In this document: piece after piece, positions 1-5,802 of the stretch | How positions within the stretch are numbered: position 1 is the stretch's first letter | Layout of the letters: each line of letters starts with the position of its first letter | Assembly (NCBI GenBank): GCA_946478635.1 | Contig: CAMLCX010000209.1 | Location: 1 to 7,940 of the forward strand | Source of the DNA: an uncultured Pseudomonadota bacterium | GTDB lineage: Bacteria > Desulfobacterota_B > Binatia > UBA9968 | DNA length: 7,940 bases | Direction: 5' to 3' | The notes under the pieces: model-generated | Databases searched by the model: none | Seen by the model: the letters and a program-made list of their open reading frames with translations, nothing else | What the model was told of the DNA's origin: nothing | Made by a program: the position numbers and the translations under genes

Positions 1-406
1 ATCCGGCGGCCTTCCATTTGCCATCTTTTTCACGCATGAAAGTCACGGTTTCCACGGCATCTTTTTTGTTTTCAAAACCGCTGGCGAACTGCATGACGAC
101 GTAGTTGCCGTCTGGCGCGCCGGGAAGCGATTGGGCGTTCTGCGTCTTGGTAAGGTTGCGTGAGATCAATTTGCCCAACGGCTTCCGCGCGCCGTTCAAG
201 GCGTCCACCCAGCCCTTTTCCGTCATTGCTCCGCGAAAGTACGCGGATGATTCTTTCCAACTCCTGGCGTAGTTCCCCGCATCGATCTGGGCAAGCCAGG
301 ATTGCGCCGTCGCGGCGTTGAAACCGTCAACGGCTTCAGCGGAGAACACCGGCGAGGCACTCACGCAGACCCACAGGATGGTCACGATCATCGAGCGCAA
401 GTTCAT
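1..406 (-). CDS. Secreted DUF4019-domain protein, C-terminus cut by window edge
   Basis: Translating leftwards from an ATG at 404-406 gives 135 uninterrupted codons to the window edge. A clean Shine-Dalgarno GGAGG (411-415) sits 4 nt before the ATG, which fixes the start. Residues 1-23 look like a Sec signal peptide (basic Arg4, hydrophobic core, SPVFSA before a probable cut at Ala23). The mature part matches my memory of DUF4019: a W-x-x-x-I-D-x-G-x-Y-x-x-S-W opening (residues 37-50), a K-x-W...R-x-P-L-G-K segment (about 64-79), the LPGAPDGNYVVMQF signature (about 94-107), a K-K-D-A-V-E-T-V-T-F strand, and a final D-G-x-W. Members are small exported proteins of about 140 residues with no established biochemical role, so only a few residues are likely missing. 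The DUF1648 gene upstream is co-directional across a 91-bp gap, so cotranscription is possible but unproven. Family call is fairly firm; function unknown. Confidence 0.85.
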   Translation of the reverse strand, partial: MNLRSMIVTILWVCVSASPVFSAEAVDGFNAATAQSWLAQIDAGNYARSWKESSAYFRGAMTEKGWVDALNGARKPLGKLISRNLTKTQNAQSLPGAPDGNYVVMQFASGFENKKDAVETVTFMREKDGKWKAAG

Positions 407-497
407 ATTTCCTCCATTGCCATCAGCACGGCTGCATTCTTGTCTCTTCGGACCAGCAGAACTCCGCAGCCGAATTCCTGCCGATTGTTTTGCCTGG

Positions 498-1007
498 CTA
501 TCCCGGCTTGGGAAACCTCCGGTAAAGTCTCACGATCCACCACACCAGCGCCAGCGCAAAGCCGAGAAGGATCGAGGTGAATGTGGACCCCGGCAAGGCG
601 GGAGGGTTGAAGTGATTCGCGCGCAGGATCGTGTAGTGCATTCCGAGCATCATCATGACGATCAAAGAGGCGAGGCGTTTGCCGTGCGCGGAAAGAAAAC
701 GGGCGGACTCATCGCAGCGCTCGGGCGCTAGCCAGTAGTCGCGATTGGGAATGTTCGTCCACTGGGGAAATTTTCTCGGCAACGTGCCGACGACAAAACT
801 CACGAACGTCGACATGCCGGTCATGAAAGCGAGCATGAACGCCAAATATCCGCTGCGGCTCATCCAGCCGTCGGCGCGCCCTTCGATGCCAAAGTGAGTC
901 GCCACCTTGTCGGGCAGGTATTGCGAAGTGTAAAAAATAAACACGCATGCGAAAATGTTGAGGCAAATGAAAATCACCAAAGCGCGCGAGTCTTGCGGCA
1001 TTGCCAT
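498..1007 (-). CDS. DUF1648-family integral membrane protein
   Basis: This is a 169-residue membrane protein of unknown function. From the chosen ATG, hydrophobic spans lie at roughly residues 9-29, 53-75, 111-131 and 140-161. The segment after span 1 carries the DUF1648 signature: L-P-D-K-V-A-T-H-F-G followed by G-R-A-D-G-W-M-S-R (about 31-51). A central motif P-N-R-D-Y-W-L-A-P-E-R precedes span 3. DUF1648 is the N-terminal domain of SdpI-type membrane proteins, but nothing here links this gene to toxin immunity. The frame stays open upstream to an ATG at 1052, but that codon and the first residues after it lie inside a palindromic repeat (1043-1093), so I prefer the ATG at 1005-1007; a third ATG at 999-1001 is equally possible. 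None has a strong ribosome-binding site. It may be transcribed with the DUF4019 gene. Confidence 0.8.
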   Translation of the reverse strand: MAMPQDSRALVIFICLNIFACVFIFYTSQYLPDKVATHFGIEGRADGWMSRSGYLAFMLAFMTGMSTFVSFVVGTLPRKFPQWTNIPNRDYWLAPERCDESARFLSAHGKRLASLIVMMMLGMHYTILRANHFNPPALPGSTFTSILLGFALALVWWIVRLYRRFPKPG

Positions 1008-1042
1008 TTCAACTAACCGAACGCTGAAAACCCTCTCGGAGT

Positions 1043-1093
1043 CCTTCGACATGGCTCAGAGCCTGCCCTGAGTTTATCGAAGGGACGAACGGA
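1043..1093. repeat. REP-like palindromic intergenic repeat
   Basis: The outer arms CCTTCGA (1043-1049) and TCGAAGG (1077-1083) are perfect inverted copies. The inner arms CTCAG (1055-1059) and CTGAG (1068-1072) pair too, leaving an 8-nt loop and small asymmetric bulges. A CGAACGGA tail follows (1086-1093). This combination of TTCGACA, GCTCAG and CGAACGG blocks is the hallmark of a repeat I recall dispersed between genes in many bacterial genomes, usually as stem-loops. It lies 36 bp upstream of the DUF1648 start and downstream of the EamA gene. It could act as an RNA hairpin but has no U-tract typical of an intrinsic terminator. Confidence 0.75.
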
Positions 1094-1120
1094 GACGATT
1101 TACAATCGCTGATGATTTTT

Positions 1121-1147
1121 TCGTTCTGCCGATCTCGTCGAAGCATG
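1121..1147. repeat. Decayed second copy of the palindromic repeat, opposite orientation
   Basis: The segment TCGTTCTGCCGATCTCGTCG plus the following AAGCATG resembles the reverse orientation of the 1043-1093 element: a CGTTC tail, a degraded GAGCT-like centre, then TCGAAG. It begins 27 bp from the first element, so the two form a head-to-head cluster in the 178-bp space between the DUF1648 and EamA genes. Similarity is partial and judged by eye. Confidence 0.35.
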
Positions 1148-1185
1148 AGACACTCGAAGCATTCCGAACCTTCTTCGGTAACCTG

Positions 1186-1620
1186 CTAGCGCTTCAGCCC
1201 AAGCACGACCACGCCGGCGGCCACCAGAAAAATGCCCGCCCAATCCTTGAAGGCCGGCCGCTCGCCCAGAAAGATCACCGCAAACAGCGCAACCAGCACG
1301 ACGCTCAGCTTGTCCACCGGAGCCACCTTGGCGGCATCGCCCATTTGCAAGGCGCGAAAATAGCACAGCCACGAGGCGCCGGTGGCCAATCCCGACAGCG
1401 TGAGAAACAGCCACGTGCGCGGGCGGAGCGCGAAGGGATCGCTCCACTTCCCGGTGTAATAGACGAACCCGATGATCGCCAGCAGAATGATGAAAGTCCT
1501 GATCAGCGTGGCAAAATCGGAATCGACGCCTTCCAGGCCGATCTTGGCGAAGATCGCCGTCAGGGAGGCAAACGCCGCGGAGAGCAGAGCCCACTGAAGC
1601 CAGAGGTAGTTAGAGATCAT
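1186..1620 (-). CDS. Single-domain EamA (DMT superfamily) transporter
   Basis: This 144-residue protein is one EamA domain with five probable transmembrane helices at about residues 8-27, 35-55, 70-89, 100-118 and 125-142. Family hallmarks are seen: an early A-x-F-A-K-I-G-L in helix 1, W-x-x-Y-F-R-A-L-Q-M-G at the end of helix 3, A-P-V-D-K-L-S-V-V near helix 4, and the F-L-G-E-R-P-x-x-x-x-W-x-G turn before helix 5. Classical DMT exporters carry two such domains in about 300 residues, so this is a half-length member that would have to dimerise, like the small YdzE-type proteins. The substrate cannot be predicted. The ATG at 1618-1620 overlaps the stop of the zinc-ribbon gene (ATGA, 1617-1620), which implies translational coupling and settles the start; the frame stays open upstream but only in the neighbour's shadow. 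It is the last gene of the TIR/zinc-ribbon run. Confidence 0.9.
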   Translation of the reverse strand: MISNYLWLQWALLSAAFASLTAIFAKIGLEGVDSDFATLIRTFIILLAIIGFVYYTGKWSDPFALRPRTWLFLTLSGLATGASWLCYFRALQMGDAAKVAPVDKLSVVLVALFAVIFLGERPAFKDWAGIFLVAAGVVVLGLKR

Positions 1621-2024
1621 GACGATGTCTTTCCCTTTTTCCGGAGGTTCTTTGCGAGCACCCCCTGTAAATGAACTCGCCGGGCCTCTTCGCGCCGCGC
1701 TCTTTCCTCGCGCCGGCAAAGGCGGCAACGAACCGCCGCCGAGTAAGCGAAACCTTTGGCGACTTCGTACCACCATTTCTGCTGCGCGCCCGTCCACACT
1801 TCTTCCTTGTTGCAATCGACGCATCGAAAGGGCCGGTCGACGTAGTAGCCGCGCCTGACGAAATCAGGAGCGCCGTAACTGTTGTTCGGCGCCAGCAGCT
1901 CTTCGTTAACGGGAACAAACGGCTGGAACCTGCGGTCTTGCTCTTTCCCAGCCGTGATCCGCTTGCCGGCACGTTGTTTTCGCTTTGTCTTGATTTCGGT
2001 GCGCCGCTGCTTGCCGCTTTTCAT
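1617..2024 (-). CDS. Small zinc-ribbon protein (zf-trcl-like)
   Basis: The product is a basic 135-residue soluble protein. Its first 30 residues are rich in Lys and Arg. The central part carries two CxxC knuckles, Cys68-x2-Cys71 and Cys100-x2-Cys103, expected to bind one zinc. Between them is the conserved stretch K-E-E-V-W-T-x-A-Q-Q-K-W-W-Y-E-V-A-K-G (about 73-91), which I associate with the probable zinc-ribbon Pfam family zf-trcl. A charged Arg/Glu/Lys tail follows. Members have no defined function; the basic ends would suit nucleic-acid or ribosome contact, but that is inference. The start is an ATG at 2022-2024, directly preceded by an in-frame GTG (2025-2027) that is an alternative. It begins 31 bp after the stop of the TIR-PDZ gene and ends in a 4-bp overlap with the EamA gene, so the three are probably one transcript. 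Confidence 0.85.
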   Translation of the reverse strand: MKSGKQRRTEIKTKRKQRAGKRITAGKEQDRRFQPFVPVNEELLAPNNSYGAPDFVRRGYYVDRPFRCVDCNKEEVWTGAQQKWWYEVAKGFAYSAAVRCRLCRREERARREEARRVHLQGVLAKNLRKKGKTSS

Positions 2025-2055
2025 CACAGCTCGTTGTCGTAGCCGCGCGGCGGAT

Positions 2056-3069
2056 TTATTCCGCCTTGCAGTTGGGACATTCGATGGCCACGGTCTTGGT
2101 GTCCCCGCCGCGACGGTAGGAATATTGAGTCTTGCCCGGGCCGAGCTTGAAAATCGCCTGGCGCAGGTCGTCCTCGCTGGTAATCTTTTTCCCGGCGATC
2201 GACACAACCACATCGCCGACGTGAATGCCGGCTTTTGCCACCGGTCGCCCGCTTTCCACTTCCATCACCACAGCCCCCGACGGCATTGCGCCGAGCGTCG
2301 ATGCGCTTTGTTCCGGAGTGAGGTACGCTATGCGCAGCCCCAGGTCGGGCACATGAAATCCTTTGGCCAACGAAGTCGCCGGCACGGCGCCGCCGAGGAT
2401 TCCCGACAAATCTTTGATGCTTTTTGCGAAATCGGAATTGGCGGGATCTAACGGGTCGGCCGGCTTGGCCGGAACAGCGACAGTTGCGTCGGGCAGAGGC
2501 TGTGGTTCCGGTGGACGCGTCTTTAGGACATACCCCACTGCGAGCACTGCGACGAATGCCGCACCCATGCCGCCGCGCGCCAGCCGAGACCTAAAAAAGC
2601 TCGCGACAAAATCCCTGTGGATTGGATCGGTCGGCGGGTCCTTGCGGATGACGGTTCGCATAGTCCCTACTGTCCCGGTTTGCGCCAGCAATGCCGTCAC
2701 CCCCTCAACGAGCCGGTCGAATTCCGCGTCGATCGCTCCGGGTTGCCAATCTTTCAAATCGGCGCCGTTCAAAAGGCGAAACGCCAATGGGGCGTCCACC
2801 GGCTCAATAAACACGGGAATCAAAATCCCGCGGCGCTTCGCTTCGGAGGCTTCATTACGAACCCATTCGGAGGCGACCGAGACGGCGGACCACAGCACGA
2901 TGACGCACTTGGCTTCGCCAAGGGCTTTTTCAATGACTTCATCAAAAGACTTTCCGAGGGGAATCTCCCGATCCCACCAAACCGACCAGCCGCGCGCGCC
3001 GAGCGCCTCAGCAAGCCCGCGCGCGCGCTGGCGATTTTCCGAAGCATAACTGATAAAAATTTCGGCCAT
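2056..3069 (-). CDS. TIR domain - membrane span - PDZ domain protein
   Basis: This 337-residue protein has three parts. Residues 1-125 form a bacterial TIR domain (TIR_2 type): strand A E-I-F-I-S-Y-A-S-E-N (3-12), the W-S-V-W-W-D-R-E-I-P-L-G-K BB-loop region (28-40), strand C-V-I-V-L-W-S (55-61), and S-E-W-V-R-N-E, placing the likely catalytic glutamate at Glu73. Residues about 166-182 are one hydrophobic span preceded by Arg160, Arg162 and Arg165, so by the positive-inside rule the TIR domain is cytoplasmic. A Pro/Ala-rich linker (184-210) leads to a PDZ domain (about 241-328) with a DegP/HtrA-like core, G-R-P-V-A-K-A-G-I-H-V-G-D-V-V-V-S-I-A-G-K (274-294). The tail contains Cys331-Pro-Asn-Cys334. 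No protease catalytic domain is present. TIR enzymes commonly cleave NAD or signal with its products; PDZ domains bind C-terminal peptides. An envelope sensor coupled to a TIR effector is my inference. It is probably the first gene of a run with the zinc-ribbon and EamA genes. Confidence 0.9.
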   Translation of the reverse strand: MAEIFISYASENRQRARGLAEALGARGWSVWWDREIPLGKSFDEVIEKALGEAKCVIVLWSAVSVASEWVRNEASEAKRRGILIPVFIEPVDAPLAFRLLNGADLKDWQPGAIDAEFDRLVEGVTALLAQTGTVGTMRTVIRKDPPTDPIHRDFVASFFRSRLARGGMGAAFVAVLAVGYVLKTRPPEPQPLPDATVAVPAKPADPLDPANSDFAKSIKDLSGILGGAVPATSLAKGFHVPDLGLRIAYLTPEQSASTLGAMPSGAVVMEVESGRPVAKAGIHVGDVVVSIAGKKITSEDDLRQAIFKLGPGKTQYSYRRGGDTKTVAIECPNCKAE

Positions 3070-3104
3070 GGCGATAGGCGCAGCGTAGTGAAATGACGAT
3101 CGCT

Positions 3105-3112
3105 ATTTTATA
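3105..3112 (-). promoter_or_regulatory. Possible -10 element upstream of the TIR-PDZ gene
   Basis: Read leftwards, the 98-bp gap between the FKBP-like stop and the TIR start contains TATAAAAT, 35 bp before the ATG. This is the most AT-rich spot in the gap and the position suits a short leader. No convincing -35 hexamer is present at the usual spacing, so this is a weak candidate. If real, it would separate the TIR run from the upstream MOSC/FKBP pair. Confidence 0.25.
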
Positions 3113-3167
3113 CAACCGAAAGCGAACAGACCAGCTAAATTCCAAGTGCTGCCGGAACGAAGGGAAA

Positions 3168-3557
3168 TCAACCCGAGACGATTTGGCGTAACCATATCTC
3201 GACGATCAACACGGAGTTTGCCGGGATGAGTCCGTCCAGCCCTTGATCGCGATAGGCAAGATGAGGACTCAACCGCACCTTGCGGTAACCGCCGACCTTC
3301 ATTCCCGCGAGGCTATACTCGACGCCGTCGATGGCTTGACGCCGACCGAGCGTGAGGCTGTGGTCGACCAATCGGCGGCCGTTTTCTTCACGCAACATTG
3401 AGTCGGGCAGGTATTCCGCTTGCCGTTCATTTAAAGGCACTTCATCGCCTTTGTTCAAATAAATCTTGAGATTATAAATGACCTGGTCACCTTTTTTCGC
3501 GAGCTCTCCGTCGCCGTGGCGCTCATCGAGCAATTTGATGCCGCTTTTGAGCTTCAT
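3168..3557 (-). CDS. FKBP-like protein, probably inactive as prolyl isomerase
   Basis: This 129-residue protein has the FKBP_C fold signature: G-D-Q-V-I-Y-N-L (23-30), the [13 protein letters not shown] segment (68-80), the [10 protein letters not shown] hairpin (85-94), the S-P-H-L-A-Y flap (97-102), and the final [11 protein letters not shown] strand (111-121). There is no signal peptide, so it is probably cytoplasmic. Compared with human FKBP12, Tyr26 and Tyr82 have equivalents (Tyr29, Tyr102), but the F-D-S-S motif carrying catalytic Asp37 is replaced by an unrelated insert (about 36-64), and Trp59 of the pocket floor corresponds to Val79. It may be a binding or chaperone-like FKBP rather than an enzyme. 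The ATG at 3555-3557 overlaps the stop of the MOSC gene (ATGA, 3554-3557), so the two are translationally coupled, and this settles the start. Confidence 0.85.
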   Translation of the reverse strand: MKLKSGIKLLDERHGDGELAKKGDQVIYNLKIYLNKGDEVPLNERQAEYLPDSMLREENGRRLVDHSLTLGRRQAIDGVEYSLAGMKVGGYRKVRLSPHLAYRDQGLDGLIPANSVLIVEIWLRQIVSG

Positions 3558-4045
3558 GATCCCGCGACTTCGGCGCGTTGGGATTCTTCCCACTGGACTG
3601 GATCGCCGATCTTGATCTGGCAATCGTCCAAAACCCTGGCAAAAGCGCCGCCGCGCCAGTCGCTATGCATCGCTGCCTGTAATCCGCCGACAACCTCGTC
3701 CATTCGCTCGCACGGCTTGGTCTCGCCGGCAATTTCCACGCGCGCCGCTCCGACTCGCAAGATTTGTCCGCTTGAGCCCGCCAGCGCTACACCGCTAACA
3801 AGCAAATTGGCCCGCCGCGCGGCAGGCGATGCGGTGCCGCCAACCTGGCGCATCAACTCGTCCCAGACATTATTTTCGATCAAAGTCACCTGGCGCGAGC
3901 CGCCCCGATCGGCGTTCCCGTAAAGTCCCTGGCCGGCGACCAGTCTGGCCGACGTGACGGCGTCCATCACTCCTCGGTGGGCGCGTTTGATCCAGATCGC
4001 CTCCAGGCGCCCTGGGTTTTGGCGTCGCAGCGGGCGCATCGACAT
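3554..4045 (-). CDS. MOSC-domain protein
   Basis: This is a stand-alone MOSC domain of about 163 residues. The order of conserved blocks is typical of the family: W-I-K-R-A-H-R-G near the N-terminus (residues 18-25), L-V-A-G-Q-G-L-x-G-N-A-D (35-46), R-Q-V-T-L-I-E (51-57), [12 protein letters not shown] (77-88), and [10 protein letters not shown] (107-116) with the near-invariant cysteine at Cys112. In molybdenum-cofactor sulfurases and the YiiM/MARC relatives this domain handles the cofactor or its sulfur; for stand-alone members the substrate is usually unknown. No molybdoenzyme or cofactor-synthesis gene is visible nearby. I chose the ATG at 4043-4045; an ATG two codons further in (4037-4039) or a TTG at 4100-4102 are alternatives, none with a good ribosome-binding site. 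It overlaps the FKBP-like gene by 4 bp. Confidence 0.87.
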   Translation of the reverse strand: MSMRPLRRQNPGRLEAIWIKRAHRGVMDAVTSARLVAGQGLYGNADRGGSRQVTLIENNVWDELMRQVGGTASPAARRANLLVSGVALAGSSGQILRVGAARVEIAGETKPCERMDEVVGGLQAAMHSDWRGGAFARVLDDCQIKIGDPVQWEESQRAEVAGS

Positions 4046-4124
4046 CTTGTGAAGTAACGCTTTAGACAACCTAAGGTCTTTCCTTAACACGCCCTGGCTC
4101 AAGATCTCACGGCGAGTTCCTTGT

Positions 4125-4150
4125 TGTCATTCCGAGCGGAAGCGAGAAAT
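4125..4150. repeat. Fragment of a common dispersed intergenic repeat
   Basis: The sequence TGTCATTCCGAGCGGAAGCG followed by AGAAAT matches, with one or two changes, a dispersed intergenic sequence I recall from many bacterial genomes (TGTCATTCCGAGCG-x-AGCGAGGAAT). It lies in the 157-bp gap between the binding-protein stop (4203) and the MOSC start (4045). Recognition is from memory and has not been tested against a genome. No other feature was found in this gap. Confidence 0.5.
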
Positions 4151-4202
4151 GTTTCGTTAGGCAAGATTCACATCGATCTCCAACTACTCCCTTTGCCCTT
4201 AT

Positions 4203-5186
4203 CTAACGCAATTTTTGGATGAAGCCCTCCTTCTCGATCTCATCGAGCAAACTCATGTCGACAAAATCCCCCGGATTGCGCTGCGACGCGTCCATTTCCC
4301 GCAAAATATTTCTAAGCCCTTCCAAGCTCGGCCGCGGCACCGCTTCGGTGCGGCGCGAGAAAAACTCATAGGTCGCTTCGATGGATTCCATGTCGTCGAC
4401 GCGCAGGTATTTTTTGAGAACCTTCATGCTTCCTTCCCGGTTGGTGCGAACATAATGAATCGCTTCGATCTGCGAGCGCAGCAGATTTTTTGCCAGGGGT
4501 CGCTGCTTTTCTATGAATGCCCGGGTAAAAAGCAGCGACGTGTTGGGATAGGCGCTAAATTCGCCGATGTCGGCAAGCACGTTCATGCCCCGTTTGCGGG
4601 CGATGTGAATCTCCGGATAGGAGAGAATGGTCGCATCGATCTGTCCCAAAGTCAGCGCCATCATACGGGCGTTGGTCGCGCCGGATTGCAGGATCGTCAC
4701 CTGGCGCGGATCGATCTTCCAGGCGCGCAGGGCCCACTGAACGCCGGTGTCGTTGGAACCGCCGAAGCGCAGGATGCCGATCTTTTTGCCGATGAGCTGC
4801 TGGGGCGTCTTGATTTCCGGCCGGGCGATGATCTGCAGCGGCATGCGGTTTTCCAGCGTCGCGACCAGCGCCACGGGGGCGCCGCGCAAAGCGGACTGGA
4901 TCGCGGCGGAAGCGGAGTTCTGGCTCATCTGAATGCTGCCCGCGAGCAACGCCTGCATGTTCAGGGAGCCGCCGCTGATCAACAGCGGTTCGAGCTCGAT
5001 GCCGTATTTCCTGCTGATGCCCGCCTCTTTATTGACCCACAAAGGCAGCTGATAGCCGGCAATCCCGCCGTAACCCGCCTGGATCAAAGTCGGTTCCGCG
5101 GCAAAGCCCTGCCCCGCCGTCAGCATCGATAAGGTGCCGTAGTAAATGAGCGCCGCCAAAATTATTGCAATAGGTCGTTTCTTCAT
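4203..5186 (-). CDS. NitT/TauT-type ABC transporter substrate-binding protein
   Basis: The product is a 327-residue exported binding protein of the NMT1/SsuA/TauA type. Residues 1-30 form a Sec signal peptide (Lys2, Lys3, Arg4, hydrophobic 6-22, probable cleavage within GFAAEP). The mature part shows the family order: L-P-L-W-V-N-K-E-A-G-I followed by Y-G-I-E-L-E-P (47-67); G-G-S-L-N-M-Q-A-L-L-A-G (72-83); I-K-T-P-Q-Q-L-I-G-K-K-I-G (125-137); and a G-Q-I-D-A-T-I-L-S hinge region (181-189). Such proteins deliver small organic compounds, for example sulfonates, pyrimidine precursors or aromatic acids, to a permease-ATPase pair, which is absent here. The ATG at 5184-5186 is chosen because it starts directly with the signal peptide; the frame stays open to 5234 but the extra 16 residues look non-signal. 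It lies downstream of the cupin and enolase-superfamily genes, hinting at a shared substrate. Confidence 0.9.
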   Translation of the reverse strand: MKKRPIAIILAALIYYGTLSMLTAGQGFAAEPTLIQAGYGGIAGYQLPLWVNKEAGISRKYGIELEPLLISGGSLNMQALLAGSIQMSQNSASAAIQSALRGAPVALVATLENRMPLQIIARPEIKTPQQLIGKKIGILRFGGSNDTGVQWALRAWKIDPRQVTILQSGATNARMMALTLGQIDATILSYPEIHIARKRGMNVLADIGEFSAYPNTSLLFTRAFIEKQRPLAKNLLRSQIEAIHYVRTNREGSMKVLKKYLRVDDMESIEATYEFFSRRTEAVPRPSLEGLRNILREMDASQRNPGDFVDMSLLDEIEKEGFIQKLR

Positions 5187-5254
5187 AGCTATAGAGTTTT
5201 CAATCCTACGCACTACTTGCATTCCTCGCGGCAATTATCCGATTCCTCGTTCCT

Positions 5255-5299
5255 AAAACGATTTGAACGTCTTGAACGATTGGAACGATTGCAACAAGT
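5255..5299. repeat. 9-bp tandem repeat between cupin and binding-protein genes
   Basis: Five consecutive 9-bp units can be laid out: AAAACGATT, TGAACGTCT, TGAACGATT, GGAACGATT, GCAACAAGT. The consensus is TGAACGATT; the middle three are closest and the ends decayed. The array fills the centre of the 126-bp gap between the cupin stop (5313) and the binding-protein start (5186). Direct repeats at 9-bp spacing do not match the 10.5-bp helical repeat expected of most operator arrays, and nothing in it looks like a terminator. Confidence 0.7.
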
Positions 5300-5312
5300 T
5301 TTTCCTCGTGCG

Positions 5313-5771
5313 CTAGGCCTTGGCATGAATTGGATCGATCCAAAGAATTTCCTCCGGCGCCTCGACGGCGGGGATATCCAGATTGACGACCACTGTCTCC
5401 TGGTCGCTGCGCACCACCACGCAGGTGAGCGGCTCGTTCGGGTTGGGGTTGATTTCCTGGTGCGGCACGTAGGGCGGCACAAAAATAAAATCTCCCGGGC
5501 CCGCCTCGGCGACAAACTCCAATTTTTCGCCCCAGCGCATACGCGCTCTGCCGCGGACGATATAGATGATGCTCTCCAGTTGGCCGTGATGATGCGGCGC
5601 CGTCTTGGCGTCGGGATGGATGTTGACGGTGCCCGCCCATAGTTTGTTCGCCCCCGCCATGGCGTGATTGATGGCCGCGGCCCGCGTCATGCCGGGAGTT
5701 TGCGGCGTGTTCGCGTCGAGCCGGTTGCTCGGAATAATTTTGACACCGTGGGTTCGCCAATCGGCGCTCAT
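5313..5771 (-). CDS. Single-domain cupin protein with intact metal site
   Basis: This 152-residue protein is a small cupin with the full metal-binding set. Motif 1 gives His60-His61-His62 and Glu66 (P-H-H-H-G-Q-L-E), with glycines closing the strand pair (Gly74). Motif 2, P-G-D-F-I-F-V-P-P-Y-V-P-H, gives the last ligand at His104. His60, His62, Glu66 and His104 would bind Fe, Mn, Ni or Zn. Small cupins of this kind can be dioxygenases, isomerases or decarboxylases, so the exact reaction is open. There is no signal peptide, so it acts in the cytoplasm. The ATG at 5769-5771 is chosen because GAGGAG (5778-5783) lies 6 nt upstream; an earlier in-frame start at 5789 would put that site inside the gene. 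It begins 31 bp after the stop of the enolase-superfamily gene, so the two are probably cotranscribed and act on related compounds. Confidence 0.88.
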   Translation of the reverse strand: MSADWRTHGVKIIPSNRLDANTPQTPGMTRAAAINHAMAGANKLWAGTVNIHPDAKTAPHHHGQLESIIYIVRGRARMRWGEKLEFVAEAGPGDFIFVPPYVPHQEINPNPNEPLTCVVVRSDQETVVVNLDIPAVEAPEEILWIDPIHAKA

Positions 5772-5777
5772 AGGCTT

Positions 5778-5783
5778 CTCCTC
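5778..5783 (-). promoter_or_regulatory. Shine-Dalgarno site setting the cupin start
   Basis: GAGGAG read leftwards lies 6 nt before the ATG at 5769-5771 and decides that start over the upstream in-frame codon at 5789. Confidence 0.8.
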
Positions 5784-5802
5784 TTGCACAATCGATTTGT
5801 TA

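Noticed and set aside
1164..1178. Hairpin CCGAA-CCTTC-TTCGG just after the EamA stop, possible terminator
   Set aside because: The stem is only 5 bp and no T-run follows on the leftward transcript.
2056..3069. Reading the TIR gene as part of a known defence island
   Set aside because: No Thoeris-type partner, cyclase, STING, Argonaute, helicase, nuclease or mobile-element gene is adjacent; the neighbours look metabolic or generic.
4046..4102. N-terminal extension of the MOSC gene to a TTG at 4100-4102
   Set aside because: The 19 extra residues do not resemble the family's N-terminus, and the ATG at 4045 places the first conserved block at a normal distance.
4215..5132. Long rightward open frame (305 codons) opposite the binding-protein gene
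   Set aside because: Its translation is rich in Arg, Gln and His with no recognisable domain, while the leftward frame has a signal peptide and full family motifs. It is an antisense shadow of GC-rich coding DNA.
5217..5642. Rightward frame with an LERLERLER-like repeat that could pass for a coiled coil
   Set aside because: The peptide repeat is just the 9-bp DNA tandem array read in frame, and the rest is antisense to the cupin gene.
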